64,000 nt of DNA from Burkholderia sp. OK233 (GTDB taxonomy: Bacteria; Pseudomonadota; Gammaproteobacteria; Burkholderiales; Burkholderiaceae), in assembly GCF_900230185.1 (NCBI RefSeq), contig NZ_OCSR01000001.1:4526001-4590000 (forward strand), read 5' to 3'. Below are positions 46,041 to 54,732 of the stretch, one piece after another. A program made the translations under genes and the position numbers. Below the pieces are notes generated by a model, which searched no databases, was not told the DNA's origin, and worked only from the letters and a program-made list of their open reading frames with translations. Position 1 is the first letter of the stretch, and every line of letters begins with the position of its first letter.

Positions 46041-46408
46041 GCCGCCTTGCGGCGCCCCTCGCTCAAGTGCCACCTCATGTGCTGTCATAAGCCGCCCTGA
46101 GGGCACGGGCGCGGCCCATCGGCTACCTGCCTTGGTTCTGCCCGCATTTCGTCTGCTTTTCGACTGTTTTTGCCCGCTTTGGGTCTGCTTTTCGTCTGCC
46201 TTCGCCTGTTTGGCTGCTGCATCGGCGCAATCCGCCGGACGCGCGCCTGACCGGCCCGGAAAGTCGGCCCAATCCGCGTCTGGTGGCCCGATTCGTCTCT
46301 GGCGGGCGTGCCGCGTCATAATTCCCCGTATCGGCGGACTTGCCTGGGTCCCGGTTTTTTCGCCCCCGCTTGTTCGCCCAAGCCCATCAACAGGATGAAG
46401 TGCCCGCC
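46041..46408. other. Intron downstream flank and leader of aminotransferase
   Basis: About 370 bases with no supported gene. A small stem (GCCGC-CTT-GCGGC, about 46041-46054) lies just beyond the presumed intron end, and a pyrimidine-rich tract of TCTGCTTTTCG-like repeats occupies about 46130-46210. The latter may belong to the promoter area of the downstream operon. Confidence 0.4.
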
Positions 46409-47647
46409 GTGAAACCGATTCTCAAATCCAACAAGTTGTTGAATGTCTGTTACGACATTCGCGGGCCCGTCCTCGAACATGCGAAGCGGCTTGAAGAAGA
46501 GGGCCACCGCATCATCAAGCTGAACATCGGCAATCTCGCGCCGTTCGGCTTCGACGCGCCGGATGAAATCATCCAGGACATGATCCTGAATCTGCCGGGC
46601 TCGTCCGGCTACTCGGATTCCAAGGGTGTGTTTGCCGCGCGCAAGGCGATCATGCATTACGCGCAGCAAAAGGGCGTGCATGGCGTCGAACTGGACGATA
46701 TCTACATCGGCAATGGCGCCTCCGAGCTGATCGTGATGGCGCTGCAGGGCCTCCTGAACGACGGTGACGAAGTGTTGCTGCCCGCGCCGGACTACCCGCT
46801 GTGGACCGCCGGCGTAAGCCTGTCGGGCGGCACGCCGGTGCACTACATCTGCGACGAATCGAACAGCTGGATGCCCGATCTGGACGACATTCGCGCGAAA
46901 ATCACGCCGAATACGCGTGCGCTCGTCGTCATCAATCCGAACAACCCCACCGGTGCGCTGTACTCGGACGAACTGCTGCTTGGCCTGATTGAAATCGCCC
47001 GCCAGCACGGCCTTGTCATCTTCGCCGACGAGGTCTACGACAAGATCGTCTATGACGGCAAGAAGCACACGTCGATGGCCGCGCTCTCCGAAGACGTGCT
47101 CACTGTCACGTTCAACAGCCTCTCGAAGAGCTATCGCTCGTGCGGCTACCGCGCCGGCTGGATGTTCATCTCGGGCCTGACCGGCGAGAACCGCCGCAAT
47201 GCCAAAGACTACTTCGAAGGGCTCGGTATTCTGGCCTCGATGCGTCTGTGCCCGAATGTGCCCGGCCAGTACGCGATCCAGACCGCGCTGGGCGGTTACC
47301 AGAGCATCAACGACCTGATCGTGCCGAGCGGCCGCCTGTACAAACAGCGCGAACTCGCGTATGACATGCTGACGGCCATCCCCGGCGTGAGTTGCGTGAA
47401 GCCCGAGGCAGCGCTGTATATGTTCCCACGCCTCGATCCGAAGATTTATCCGATCCAGGACGACCAGCAGTTCATCCTCGACCTCCTGCTGGAAGAGCGC
47501 GTGCTGCTGGTTCAAGGCACCGGTTTCAACTGGAAGACGCCGGATCACTTCCGCGTCGTGTTCCTGCCGAACGTGGACGACCTCGCGGATTCGATCAACC
47601 GGATCGCGCGCTTCCTCGACGGCTACCGCAAACGCCACACGGCTTGA
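46409..47647 (+). CDS. Alanine/aspartate-type PLP aminotransferase (AlaA/AlaC-like)
   Basis: 412 residues, class I/II fold. RIIKLNIGNLAPFGFDAPDEIIQDMILNL is the usual N-terminus of this group; NPNNPTGALYSDELL and the PLP lysine in FNSLSKSYRSCGYRAGWMF are intact, and the C-terminal Arg (HFRVVFLPN) binds the carboxylate. I prefer the GTG at 46409 because KPILKSNKLLNVCYDIRG is the family start; AGGATGAAG lies upstream. It precedes hom and thrC, so it may form an amino-acid operon; probable substrates are glutamate/pyruvate (alanine synthesis). Confidence 0.9.
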   Translation: MKPILKSNKLLNVCYDIRGPVLEHAKRLEEEGHRIIKLNIGNLAPFGFDAPDEIIQDMILNLPGSSGYSDSKGVFAARKAIMHYAQQKGVHGVELDDIYIGNGASELIVMALQGLLNDGDEVLLPAPDYPLWTAGVSLSGGTPVHYICDESNSWMPDLDDIRAKITPNTRALVVINPNNPTGALYSDELLLGLIEIARQHGLVIFADEVYDKIVYDGKKHTSMAALSEDVLTVTFNSLSKSYRSCGYRAGWMFISGLTGENRRNAKDYFEGLGILASMRLCPNVPGQYAIQTALGGYQSINDLIVPSGRLYKQRELAYDMLTAIPGVSCVKPEAALYMFPRLDPKIYPIQDDQQFILDLLLEERVLLVQGTGFNWKTPDHFRVVFLPNVDDLADSINRIARFLDGYRKRHTA

Positions 47648-47723
47648 GATGGACGGCGCGCTGGGCGCGCGCCGCAGCCAGCCCCAGTTTCCTTTTAATC
47701 CCTTACTCGAAAACACACGCTGC

Positions 47724-49055
47724 ATGGAACCGATCAAAGTTGGACTGCTGGGCTTCGGCACGGTAGGCAGCGGCACCTTCACGGTACTGCGCCGCAATCA
47801 GGAAGAAATCAAACGCCGCGCGGGCCGTGGCATCGAGATTGCGCGCATTGCCGTGCGCAATCCCGCCAAGGCGACCGCGGCGCTCGGCAGTGAAGCCGGC
47901 ACCGTCGCGCTGACCGATGACTTCAATGCGGTGGTCGACGATCCGTCGATCGATATCGTGGCGGAAATGATCGGCGGCACGGGCGTGGCGCGCGACCTCG
48001 TTCTGCGCGCGATCAAGAACCGCAAGCATGTGGTCACCGCCAACAAGGCGCTGCTCGCGGTGCACGGCACGGAGATTTTCGAAGCGGCCCGCGCCAACGG
48101 CGTGATGGTGGCGTTCGAAGCGGCGGTGGCCGGCGGCATTCCGATCATCAAGGCGCTGCGCGAAGGGCTCACGGCCAATCGCATCCAGTACATCGCCGGC
48201 ATCATCAACGGCACGACGAATTACATCCTGTCGGAAATGCGCGACCGCGGGCTCGATTTCGCGACCGCATTGAAAGCCGCGCAGGAACTGGGTTACGCCG
48301 AAGCCGATCCGACCTTCGACATCGAAGGCGTCGACGCCGCCCACAAAGCGACGATCATGAGCGCAATCGCGTTCGGTGTGCCGGTGCAATTCGACAAGGC
48401 GTACGTCGAAGGTATCAGCAAGCTGGCTGCCATCGACATCAAATACGCTGAAGAACTCGGCTACCGTATCAAGCTGCTCGGCATCTCGCGCCGCACGGAC
48501 AAGGGCATCGAACTGCGCGTGCATCCCACGCTGATTCCGGAAAAACGCCTGCTGGCGAACGTGGAAGGCGCGATGAACGCGGTCGTGGTGCACGGCGACG
48601 CGGTTGGCTCCACGCTGTACTACGGCAAGGGTGCGGGCGCGGAGCCGACGGCCTCCGCCGTGGTGGCCGATCTGGTCGACGTGACGCGTCTCCATACGGC
48701 GGACCCGGAGCATCGCGTGCCGCATCTGGCGTTCCAGCCGGACAGCCTGTCGAGCACCCCGATCCTGCCGATCGACGAAGTGACGAGCGGTTACTACCTG
48801 CGCCTGCGCGTGGCGGACGTGACGGGTGTGCTGGCCGACATCACGCGCATCCTGGCGGATCGGGGCATCTCGATCGACGCGCTGCTGCAGAAGGAATCGG
48901 AGCAGGTCGATGCGAACGGCAAGGGCGAAACCGACATCATCCTGATTACGCACGAAACGGTTGAAAAGAACGTCAACGCCGCGATCAAGACGATCGAAGC
49001 GCTGAAGACCGTTGTCTCGCAAGTCACGAAGCTGCGCATGGAAGCGCTGAACTAG
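47724..49055 (+). CDS. hom: Homoserine dehydrogenase
   Basis: 443 residues. NAD(P) domain MEPIKVGLLGFGTVGSGTFTVL; the substrate region YAEADPTFDIEGVDAAHKATIMSAIAFG and the family signature (AEMIGGTGVARDLVLRAIKNRKHVVTANKALLA) are complete. The C-terminal ACT domain (YYLRLRVADVTGVLADITRILADRGISIDALLQ) probably mediates threonine inhibition. Reduces aspartate semialdehyde to homoserine. Start ATG at 47724; an earlier in-frame start has no support. The gene is 10 bases before thrC, i.e. one operon. Confidence 0.97.
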   Translation: MEPIKVGLLGFGTVGSGTFTVLRRNQEEIKRRAGRGIEIARIAVRNPAKATAALGSEAGTVALTDDFNAVVDDPSIDIVAEMIGGTGVARDLVLRAIKNRKHVVTANKALLAVHGTEIFEAARANGVMVAFEAAVAGGIPIIKALREGLTANRIQYIAGIINGTTNYILSEMRDRGLDFATALKAAQELGYAEADPTFDIEGVDAAHKATIMSAIAFGVPVQFDKAYVEGISKLAAIDIKYAEELGYRIKLLGISRRTDKGIELRVHPTLIPEKRLLANVEGAMNAVVVHGDAVGSTLYYGKGAGAEPTASAVVADLVDVTRLHTADPEHRVPHLAFQPDSLSSTPILPIDEVTSGYYLRLRVADVTGVLADITRILADRGISIDALLQKESEQVDANGKGETDIILITHETVEKNVNAAIKTIEALKTVVSQVTKLRMEALN

Positions 49056-49065
49056 GCCGATAGAT

Positions 49066-50517
49066 ATGAACTACCTTTCCACGCGCGGCGCCGGAGCCGG
49101 CGAGCGCCATACGTTTTCCGACATTCTGCTGGGTGGTCTCGCCAAAGATGGCGGCCTGTACCTGCCGGCGGAATATCCGCGCGTCACGGCTGACGAACTG
49201 GCGCGCTGGCGCACGCTGCCGTACGCGGATCTCGCGTTCGAAATCCTGTCGAAATTCAGCGACGACATCCCTGCTGAAGATCTGCGCGCACTGACGCGCA
49301 AGACCTACACGGCCGAAACGTATTGCCACGTGCGTGACGACGAAAGCGCCGCGCAGATTACGCCGTTGAAGACGCTGGGCGTCGAGAACGGCGCGCCGTT
49401 GTCGCTGCTGGAGTTGTCGAACGGCCCGACGCTCGCGTTCAAGGACATGGCGATGCAGTTGATCGGCAACCTGTTCGAGTACGCGCTGGCCAGGCACGGC
49501 GAGACGCTGAACATTCTGGGCGCAACCTCGGGCGACACGGGCAGCGCTGCGGAATACGCGATGCGCGGCAAAAAGGGCATTAGCGTGTTCATGCTTTCGC
49601 CGCACAAGAAGATGAGCGCGTTCCAGACCGCGCAGATGTACAGCCTGCAGGACCCGAATATTTTCAACATCGCGGTCGAGGGCGTGTTCGACGATGCCCA
49701 GGACATCGTGAAGGCGGTCTCGAACGACCACGCGTTCAAGGCAAAGTACAAGATCGGCACGGTCAACTCGATCAACTGGGCGCGCGTCGTGGCGCAGGTC
49801 GTGTATTACTTCAAGGGCTACTTTGCCGCGACGAAGTCGAACGACGAGCGCGTGTCGTTCACGGTGCCGTCGGGCAATTTCGGCAATGTGTGCGCGGGTC
49901 ACATCGCGCGCATGATGGGTTTGCCGATTGAGAAGCTGGTGGTCGCCACGAACGAAAACGACGTGCTCGACGAGTTCTTCCGCACGGGCATTTACCGCGT
50001 GCGCAAGGCGGCTGAGACGTACCACACCAGCAGCCCGAGCATGGACATTTCGAAGGCCTCGAACTTCGAGCGTTTCGTGTTCGACCTGCTGGGCCGCGAC
50101 CCGGCGCGCGTGCTGCAACTATTCCGCGACGTCGAGGAAAAGGGCGGTTTCGATCTGGCGGCGAGCGGCGATTTTGCGCGCGTGAAGGAATTCGGTTTCG
50201 TGTCGGGCAGCAGCAGCCACGAAACCCGCCTGGATACGATCCGCGACGTGTTCGAGCGTTACGACACGATGATCGACACGCACACGGCAGACGGCCTGAA
50301 GGTAGCGCGCGAGCATTTGCAAGCGGGCATTCCGATGATCGTGCTGGAGACGGCGCAACCGATCAAGTTCGGCGAGACGATCCGCGAAGCGCTGCTGCGC
50401 GAACCGGAGCGCCCGGCCGCGTTCTCGGGCCTGGAATCATTGCCGCAGCGCTTCGAAGTGCTGCCGGCGGACGTCCAGCGCGTGAAGGACTTCATCGTCG
50501 CAAACACAGGCGAGTAA
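49066..50517 (+). CDS. thrC: Threonine synthase
   Basis: 483 residues, the longer fold II type of Proteobacteria. MNYLSTRGAGAGERHTFSDILLGGLAKDGGLYLP is the usual start; the PLP lysine is in NGPTLAFKDMAMQ, and GATSGDTGSAAEYAM binds the phosphate. Converts O-phosphohomoserine to threonine. Ten bases after hom. A long hairpin without T-run follows the stop. Confidence 0.97.
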   Translation: MNYLSTRGAGAGERHTFSDILLGGLAKDGGLYLPAEYPRVTADELARWRTLPYADLAFEILSKFSDDIPAEDLRALTRKTYTAETYCHVRDDESAAQITPLKTLGVENGAPLSLLELSNGPTLAFKDMAMQLIGNLFEYALARHGETLNILGATSGDTGSAAEYAMRGKKGISVFMLSPHKKMSAFQTAQMYSLQDPNIFNIAVEGVFDDAQDIVKAVSNDHAFKAKYKIGTVNSINWARVVAQVVYYFKGYFAATKSNDERVSFTVPSGNFGNVCAGHIARMMGLPIEKLVVATNENDVLDEFFRTGIYRVRKAAETYHTSSPSMDISKASNFERFVFDLLGRDPARVLQLFRDVEEKGGFDLAASGDFARVKEFGFVSGSSSHETRLDTIRDVFERYDTMIDTHTADGLKVAREHLQAGIPMIVLETAQPIKFGETIREALLREPERPAAFSGLESLPQRFEVLPADVQRVKDFIVANTGE

Positions 50518-50525
50518 CACCCTGA

Positions 50526-50556
50526 GCATCGAGCGCGACGGCGTCGCGCTCGATGC
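50526..50556. terminator. Hairpin after thrC
   Basis: GCATCGAGCGCGAC (50526-50539) and GTCGCGCTCGATGC (50543-50556) pair perfectly over 14 bp with a 3-base loop, 8 bases after the thrC stop. No T-run follows, so termination strength is unclear. Confidence 0.6.
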
Positions 50557-50573
50557 GAGGAGCGAGGGGCGAG

Positions 50574-50869
50574 ATTGGTTTGAAGAGATACTCGTCGGCG
50601 CGCGCAGCGCCGCCGGAAGAATGACACCCTTGCCACAAGCGCATGCTGGTGCACGAACCCAGATTCCAGATGCACCACTACCCGCAGCAGGCCACGGTCC
50701 CCACTCAGCATTAGCGGTTTTAGCCGCTTTCTTTGCTTATCTTTCTTTGCGGCGGCAAAGAAAGTAAGTGCCGCCCCGCACAGGGGCAACGCTAATAGAC
50801 CACTAACAAAACAAGGAAAGGCCAAAACCCCAGGCAAGCAGACAAAAAGCGCTGCGTAAAGGCAAACAG
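50574..50869 (-). repeat. Dispersed repeat, copy C
   Basis: Same element as at 4908-5210 and 5500-5746, in the orientation of copy B. It carries the GC-rich end near 50598, the conserved GATTCCAGATGCACCACTAC line, a hairpin CTTTCTTTGC-GGCG-GCAAAGAAAG, the GCCCCGCACAGGGGC hairpin and the ending GGAAAGGCCAAAACCCC. Bases 50768-50805 are identical to 5646-5683. It fills most of the thrC-moeA gap. No gene supported in it. Confidence 0.85.
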
Positions 50870-51012
50870 ATCAAGGAACGCCCAACAACCGCCGGCACGC
50901 AGAAACCCCCCCACCGCCAAAGGCTAAAACCCCGCCATAACACCCACCCGCCACCGGCCACCATGATCGACCGCTACAATATTCTTTTAACCAGCGGTTT
51001 CGAGACCAGAAG

Positions 51013-52272
51013 ATGTCCACCCCAACGCCCCGCGCTCCGATGCTCTCCACCGCCGAAGCGTTGGCGACCCTGCTCAGCGCAGCGAGCCCGATCACCGGCA
51101 CGGAATCGATCCCCACGCTAGACGCGCTCAACCGCGTGCTATCGGCAGACGTAACGTCGCCGCTGGACGTCCCGCCCATGAACACCAGTTCGATGGACGG
51201 CTACGCGATCCGGACTGAAGATCTGGCGAGTGACGGCAACCGCCGCTTGCCGGTCTCGCAACGCATTCCAGCCGGCCACGCGCCCGAGCCGTTAAAACCC
51301 AGCACGGCAGCCCGCATCTTCACCGGCGCTACGGTGCCGCCGGGCGCCGACGCCATCGTGATGCAGGAGCAAACCGAGGCCGCCGGCAACGAAGTCGCGA
51401 TCCTCCACAGCCCGGCACCTGGCGAATGGATCACGGCCCAAGGCGCGGACATCCGCAGCGGTTCGATCATCCTTCCCGCGGGCACGCGCCTGACGCCGCA
51501 AGCATTGGGACTCGCCGCGTCGGTCGGCTGCGCCGAGCTCCAGGTGCGCCGCCGCGTAAAAGTCGCCGTGTTCTTCACCGGCGACGAACTGACCATGCCT
51601 GGCGAACCGCTGAAACCCGGCGCGATCTACAACTCGAACCGTTTCACGCTGCGCGGGCTGCTGGAAAAACTAGGCTGTGAGGTGACCGACTACGGCATCG
51701 TCCCCGATAAACTCGACGCGACCCGCGCGACGTTGCGCGAAGCCGCGCAAGCGCACGATCTGATCCTCACCTGCGGCGGCGTGTCGGTCGGCGAGGAAGA
51801 TCACGTCAAACCGGCCGTCGAGGCCGAGGGGCGCCTGTCGATGTGGCAGATCGCGATGAAACCCGGCAAGCCACTCGCCTTCGGCGCGGTACGCCGTGCC
51901 GGGCAGCAGGCAGAAGCGGCTGCGTCAGACGAGACCTTCTTCATCGGCCTGCCCGGCAATCCGGTCTCCAGTTTCGCGACCTTTTTGCTGTTCGTTCGCC
52001 CGTTCGTCCTGCTTCTGGCCGGCATGAGGACGGTGGCGCCGCGCGCGCTGTCGTTGCGCGCGGATTTCACGCAGAAGAAGGCCGACCGCCGTAACGAATT
52101 CCTGCGCGCGCGTATCAATGCGGCCGGCGGCCTCGATCTGTTTCCGAATCAGAGCTCGGCCGTGCTGACGTCGACCGTGTGGGGTGACGGCCTGATCGAC
52201 AATCCGCCGAACCACGCGATCAGCGCCGGTGAGACCGTGCGTTTCATCCCCTTTTCCGAATTGCTGAACTGA
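51013..52272 (+). CDS. moeA: Molybdopterin molybdotransferase
   Basis: 419 residues. The MoeA fold is seen in DALNRVLSADVTSPLDVPPMNTSSMDGYAIRTEDL, RIFTGATVPPGADAIVMQEQTE and the MPT-binding region YNSNRFTLRGLLEKLGCEVTDYGIVPDKLDATRATLREA. It inserts molybdate into adenylated molybdopterin. A TACAAT at 50975-50980 and the AGAAG before the ATG mark its likely promoter and ribosome site. First gene of moeA-moaD-moaE. Confidence 0.95.
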   Translation: MSTPTPRAPMLSTAEALATLLSAASPITGTESIPTLDALNRVLSADVTSPLDVPPMNTSSMDGYAIRTEDLASDGNRRLPVSQRIPAGHAPEPLKPSTAARIFTGATVPPGADAIVMQEQTEAAGNEVAILHSPAPGEWITAQGADIRSGSIILPAGTRLTPQALGLAASVGCAELQVRRRVKVAVFFTGDELTMPGEPLKPGAIYNSNRFTLRGLLEKLGCEVTDYGIVPDKLDATRATLREAAQAHDLILTCGGVSVGEEDHVKPAVEAEGRLSMWQIAMKPGKPLAFGAVRRAGQQAEAAASDETFFIGLPGNPVSSFATFLLFVRPFVLLLAGMRTVAPRALSLRADFTQKKADRRNEFLRARINAAGGLDLFPNQSSAVLTSTVWGDGLIDNPPNHAISAGETVRFIPFSELLN

Positions 52273-52298
52273 GGCCGGCAACAGCCGGCGGCTTCCCG

Positions 52299-52556
52299 AT
52301 GAAGATTCAACTCCGATATTTTGCAAGCGTGCGCGAAGCGCTCGAAACCGCCGACGAAACGGTCGATCTGCCGGATGGCATCGCGACCGTCGGCGACGTG
52401 CGCGCCTGGTTGCGCGTGCGCGGCGGCATCTGGGCCGATACCCTCGCCGAAGGCCGCGCGCTGCGCATGGCCTGCAATCACGTGATGACCGATGCTGGCA
52501 CGCGCGTCACCGAAGGTTGCGAGGTCGCGTTCTTTCCACCCGTCACCGGCGGTTGA
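52299..52556 (+). CDS. moaD: Molybdopterin synthase small subunit MoaD
   Basis: 85 residues, ubiquitin-like fold. It ends in the required Gly-Gly (FFPPVTGG), which becomes the sulfur-carrying thiocarboxylate. The core MKIQLRYFASVREALE and ADTLAEGRALRMACNHV are typical. Forms the MPT synthase with MoaE, encoded 70 bases downstream. Confidence 0.95.
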   Translation: MKIQLRYFASVREALETADETVDLPDGIATVGDVRAWLRVRGGIWADTLAEGRALRMACNHVMTDAGTRVTEGCEVAFFPPVTGG

Positions 52557-52627
52557 AACGCGCTGAATCGTCGCTAAAGAACCCACCAAATCACGCTAAA
52601 CCTCGCCAAGCCGCACAGGAGCCAGAG

Positions 52628-53104
52628 ATGCCCGTTCGCGTCCAGACGGAAGACTTCGACCTCACCGCCGAGGTCGCCGCGTTGCGCGCGCGCAATCCGA
52701 AGATCGGCGCGGTGGCCTGTTTTGTCGGCACCGTGCGCGACCTGAACGACGGCAGCGCGGTCGAAACCATGGAGCTCGAACACTACCCGGGCATGACGGA
52801 GAAGTCGCTGGAAGCGATCGTCGTAAGCGCGCGCGAACGTTGGCCGGGGATCGAGGTGCTGATTGTGCATCGGGTCGGCAAGCTTTATCCGCTCGACCAG
52901 ATTGTGCTGGTAGCGACCACCGCCGCGCATCGGGGCGACGCCTTCGCGTCGTGTGAGTTCGTGATGGACTACCTGAAGACCCAGGCGCCGTTCTGGAAGA
53001 AAGAGAAAACCGAAGAGGGCGAGCGCTGGGTGGATGCCCGCATCACTGACGACGCGGCGTTGGCCCGATGGGGCATCGAGTCGGGTAACCAGGACGCGGA
53101 TTAG
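52628..53104 (+). CDS. moaE: Molybdopterin synthase large subunit MoaE
   Basis: 158 residues. IGAVACFVGTVRDLN, MELEHYPGMTEKSLEAI, IEVLIVHRVGKLYPLDQIVLVATTAAHRGDAFASCEFVMDYLKTQAPFWKKEK are diagnostic; Lys residues in the FWKKE and RVGKLYP stretches form the active site. GGAG precedes the ATG at 52628. Together with MoaD it converts cPMP to molybdopterin. Confidence 0.95.
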   Translation: MPVRVQTEDFDLTAEVAALRARNPKIGAVACFVGTVRDLNDGSAVETMELEHYPGMTEKSLEAIVVSARERWPGIEVLIVHRVGKLYPLDQIVLVATTAAHRGDAFASCEFVMDYLKTQAPFWKKEKTEEGERWVDARITDDAALARWGIESGNQDAD

Positions 53105-53253
53105 GAGGCCGCCCCGGGTTCGGGCTCCGGAACTGGCCGGGCGGCGTGCCCCGGGACGCTTCAGCGTGTCTTCATCGCACGTTCGGGCACTTTCAGCCCA
53201 CTCAGCGCGTCATGGCTCTCATGCGCCCCCGGGACACCTCTCGAGCGCCCCCG

Positions 53254-53811
53254 TTAGTCAGCCTTCGCCTTGCCAACGATCCTCGTTGGAAACGGCTCAC
53301 CCGGTCGCCGCGTCGAGGCGCCCGGCGCATGCGGTTCGTGCGAGTCATCGTCGCGCGGACGCTTCGGAGCGACGCGCTCCAGCAACGCCTGCTGCTCCGC
53401 CGGAATCTTGTAATCCCAGCCGAAGCGGCTCAACTGCAAGCTCTGCGCGATACGCAGCGCCGGTTCCATGAAGCGGACCGCCGCAGCCGGCTGATAGCGC
53501 GACTCCACCGTATCCAGAAACAGATACAGCCACCGGCTGAAATGCTGCGGCTCGACGCCCTCGAGCGGCTGATGCGCCTGCTGCACATTGCCGCGGTATT
53601 GCTTCGCGCCCAGCACCAGACTGCCCCAGAACGTGCACATCTTGGGCAAATGGTCGTCCCAACGGCCCGCCAGCGTCGCGTCGAACACGGGGCCCAGAAG
53701 CGGATCGGCACGCACGCGGTCGTAAAAGCCGTAGACGAGCTCGCGAATATTCGCCTCAGTAGGCTCGGCGGCGCGCTCGACAACCAGCGCGGTGGGAAAA
53801 GACGGATTCAT
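53254..53811 (-). CDS. Group III truncated haemoglobin
   Basis: 185 residues, of which the first 130 form the globin domain. Landmarks are LVYGFYDRVRADPLLGPVFDA, the WDDHLPKMCTFWGSLVLG helix E region and the proximal His in PLEGVEPQHFSRWLYLFLDTV, all typical of group III truncated globins (trHbP). The C-terminal 50 residues are charged and have no fold. In other bacteria such proteins bind oxygen or NO. It is divergent from an NsrR-type gene, which favours a role in nitrosative stress (inference). Confidence 0.85.
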   Translation of the reverse strand: MNPSFPTALVVERAAEPTEANIRELVYGFYDRVRADPLLGPVFDATLAGRWDDHLPKMCTFWGSLVLGAKQYRGNVQQAHQPLEGVEPQHFSRWLYLFLDTVESRYQPAAAVRFMEPALRIAQSLQLSRFGWDYKIPAEQQALLERVAPKRPRDDDSHEPHAPGASTRRPGEPFPTRIVGKAKAD

Positions 53812-54115
53812 GCAAATTCCAGATAATGTCTTTATTCATTATGAATCGCCACATGGCGCCACAGACCGTCAGGAATGGCCTCAAGCCGTGTCCAAACAAA
53901 AGGAAGTAGGCCACGAATGCACCGCTTTTCGTATGAATGGCCTGTCCGGGAAACGTTACCATTACTGCCGAAAGACAAACACCGACTGTCAGCGCAAAAT
54001 TACAAAACATGCGTAGCGCCTGCATCTTAAGGCGAAGCGACGGCCCCCGGCAACCCTTGCATCGACGCGGTTATCCCCCGGATCGCGGCTTGCGCTCATC
54101 GTGGCACCTGCACTT
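53812..54115. other. Divergent region between globin and NsrR-type genes
   Basis: About 300 bases, AT-richer than its surroundings. It contains the NsrR-like dyad at 54006-54028. An open frame of 89 codons on the minus strand (53756-54025) is hydrophobic but overlaps the globin start and has no clear ribosome site, so I do not call it a gene. Confidence 0.5.
54006..54028. promoter_or_regulatory. NsrR-like dyad
   Basis: AACATGCGT-N5-CTGCATCTT is an imperfect dyad resembling the NsrR consensus AAGATGYAT-N5-ATRCATCTT; the right half TGCATCTT is exact, the left has two mismatches in eight. It lies about 88-110 bases upstream of the regulator ATG. Confidence 0.55.
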
Positions 54116-54613
54116 ATGAGACTGACCGACTATACGGATTACTCACTACGCGTCCTGCTGTACCTCACCGTCCGCGGTGAAGGCTTATCGACCATTCAGG
54201 ACATCTCGGACGCGTACGGGATCTCCAAGAACCATTTGATGAAGGTGGTGCAGCAACTCGGCGAACTCGGCTGGGTCGAGACGGTGCGCGGGCGTAACGG
54301 CGGCCTGCGGCTCGCTGAACAAACCAGTGCATTGACCGTGGGCGAGATCGTGCGGGCCACGGAAAGCGACTTTGCGCTGGTCGGCTGCTTCCCGGACCAG
54401 CACAATGAGCGCCGGGCCTGTGTCATTACATCGCACTGCCATCTGCGCGGCGTGCTCGAGGCGGCGCGCAACGCGTTTCTCGCCGAACTTGACCGTCACA
54501 CCATCGGCGAGGTTGCAACGCCGCACGGCCCGCTGGCTGCGCTGCTTGGGTTAAGCGCCGTCATCCCGATCGTGCCGGTCGCTTCTGCTGGCGGCGCCAC
54601 GCCGGCTTCCTGA
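54116..54613 (+). CDS. nsrR: Rrf2 family regulator, NsrR type
   Basis: 165 residues. MRLTDYTDYSLRVLLYLTVRGEGLSTIQDISDAYGISKNHLMKVVQQLGELGWVETVRGRNGGLRLAE is the winged helix typical of NsrR. Three cysteines, at 91, 102 and 108 (VGCFPDQHNERRACVITSHC), are placed to bind a [2Fe-2S] or [4Fe-4S] cluster that reacts with NO. I start at the ATG at 54116; the frame extends five codons upstream. It is divergent from the haemoglobin gene, its likely target. Confidence 0.88.
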   Translation: MRLTDYTDYSLRVLLYLTVRGEGLSTIQDISDAYGISKNHLMKVVQQLGELGWVETVRGRNGGLRLAEQTSALTVGEIVRATESDFALVGCFPDQHNERRACVITSHCHLRGVLEAARNAFLAELDRHTIGEVATPHGPLAALLGLSAVIPIVPVASAGGATPAS

Positions 54614-54675
54614 AACCTGCGGGCAAGTTCTCGCGCGTCAAATGTTAAATAGTTGTTGCTGATTGCAAAAAAGCG

Positions 54676-54703
54676 CTTGAAACCTGCGTAAAACGCCTCA
54701 ATT
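54676..54703 (+). promoter_or_regulatory. Sigma32-like heat-shock promoter of clpB
   Basis: CTTGAAA (54676-54682), 13-base spacer, CCTCAATT (54696-54703), close to the CTTGAAA-N11-16-CCCCATNT consensus. It ends 29 bases before the clpB ATG, giving a short leader. Confidence 0.78.
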
Positions 54704-54732
54704 TGGTGGTAATTGAAATTGGAGGTCTCTTG

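Noticed and set aside
53756..54025. 89-codon hydrophobic open frame between globin and nsrR
   Set aside because: It overlaps the globin start by 56 bases, has no ribosome site and covers the NsrR-like dyad.
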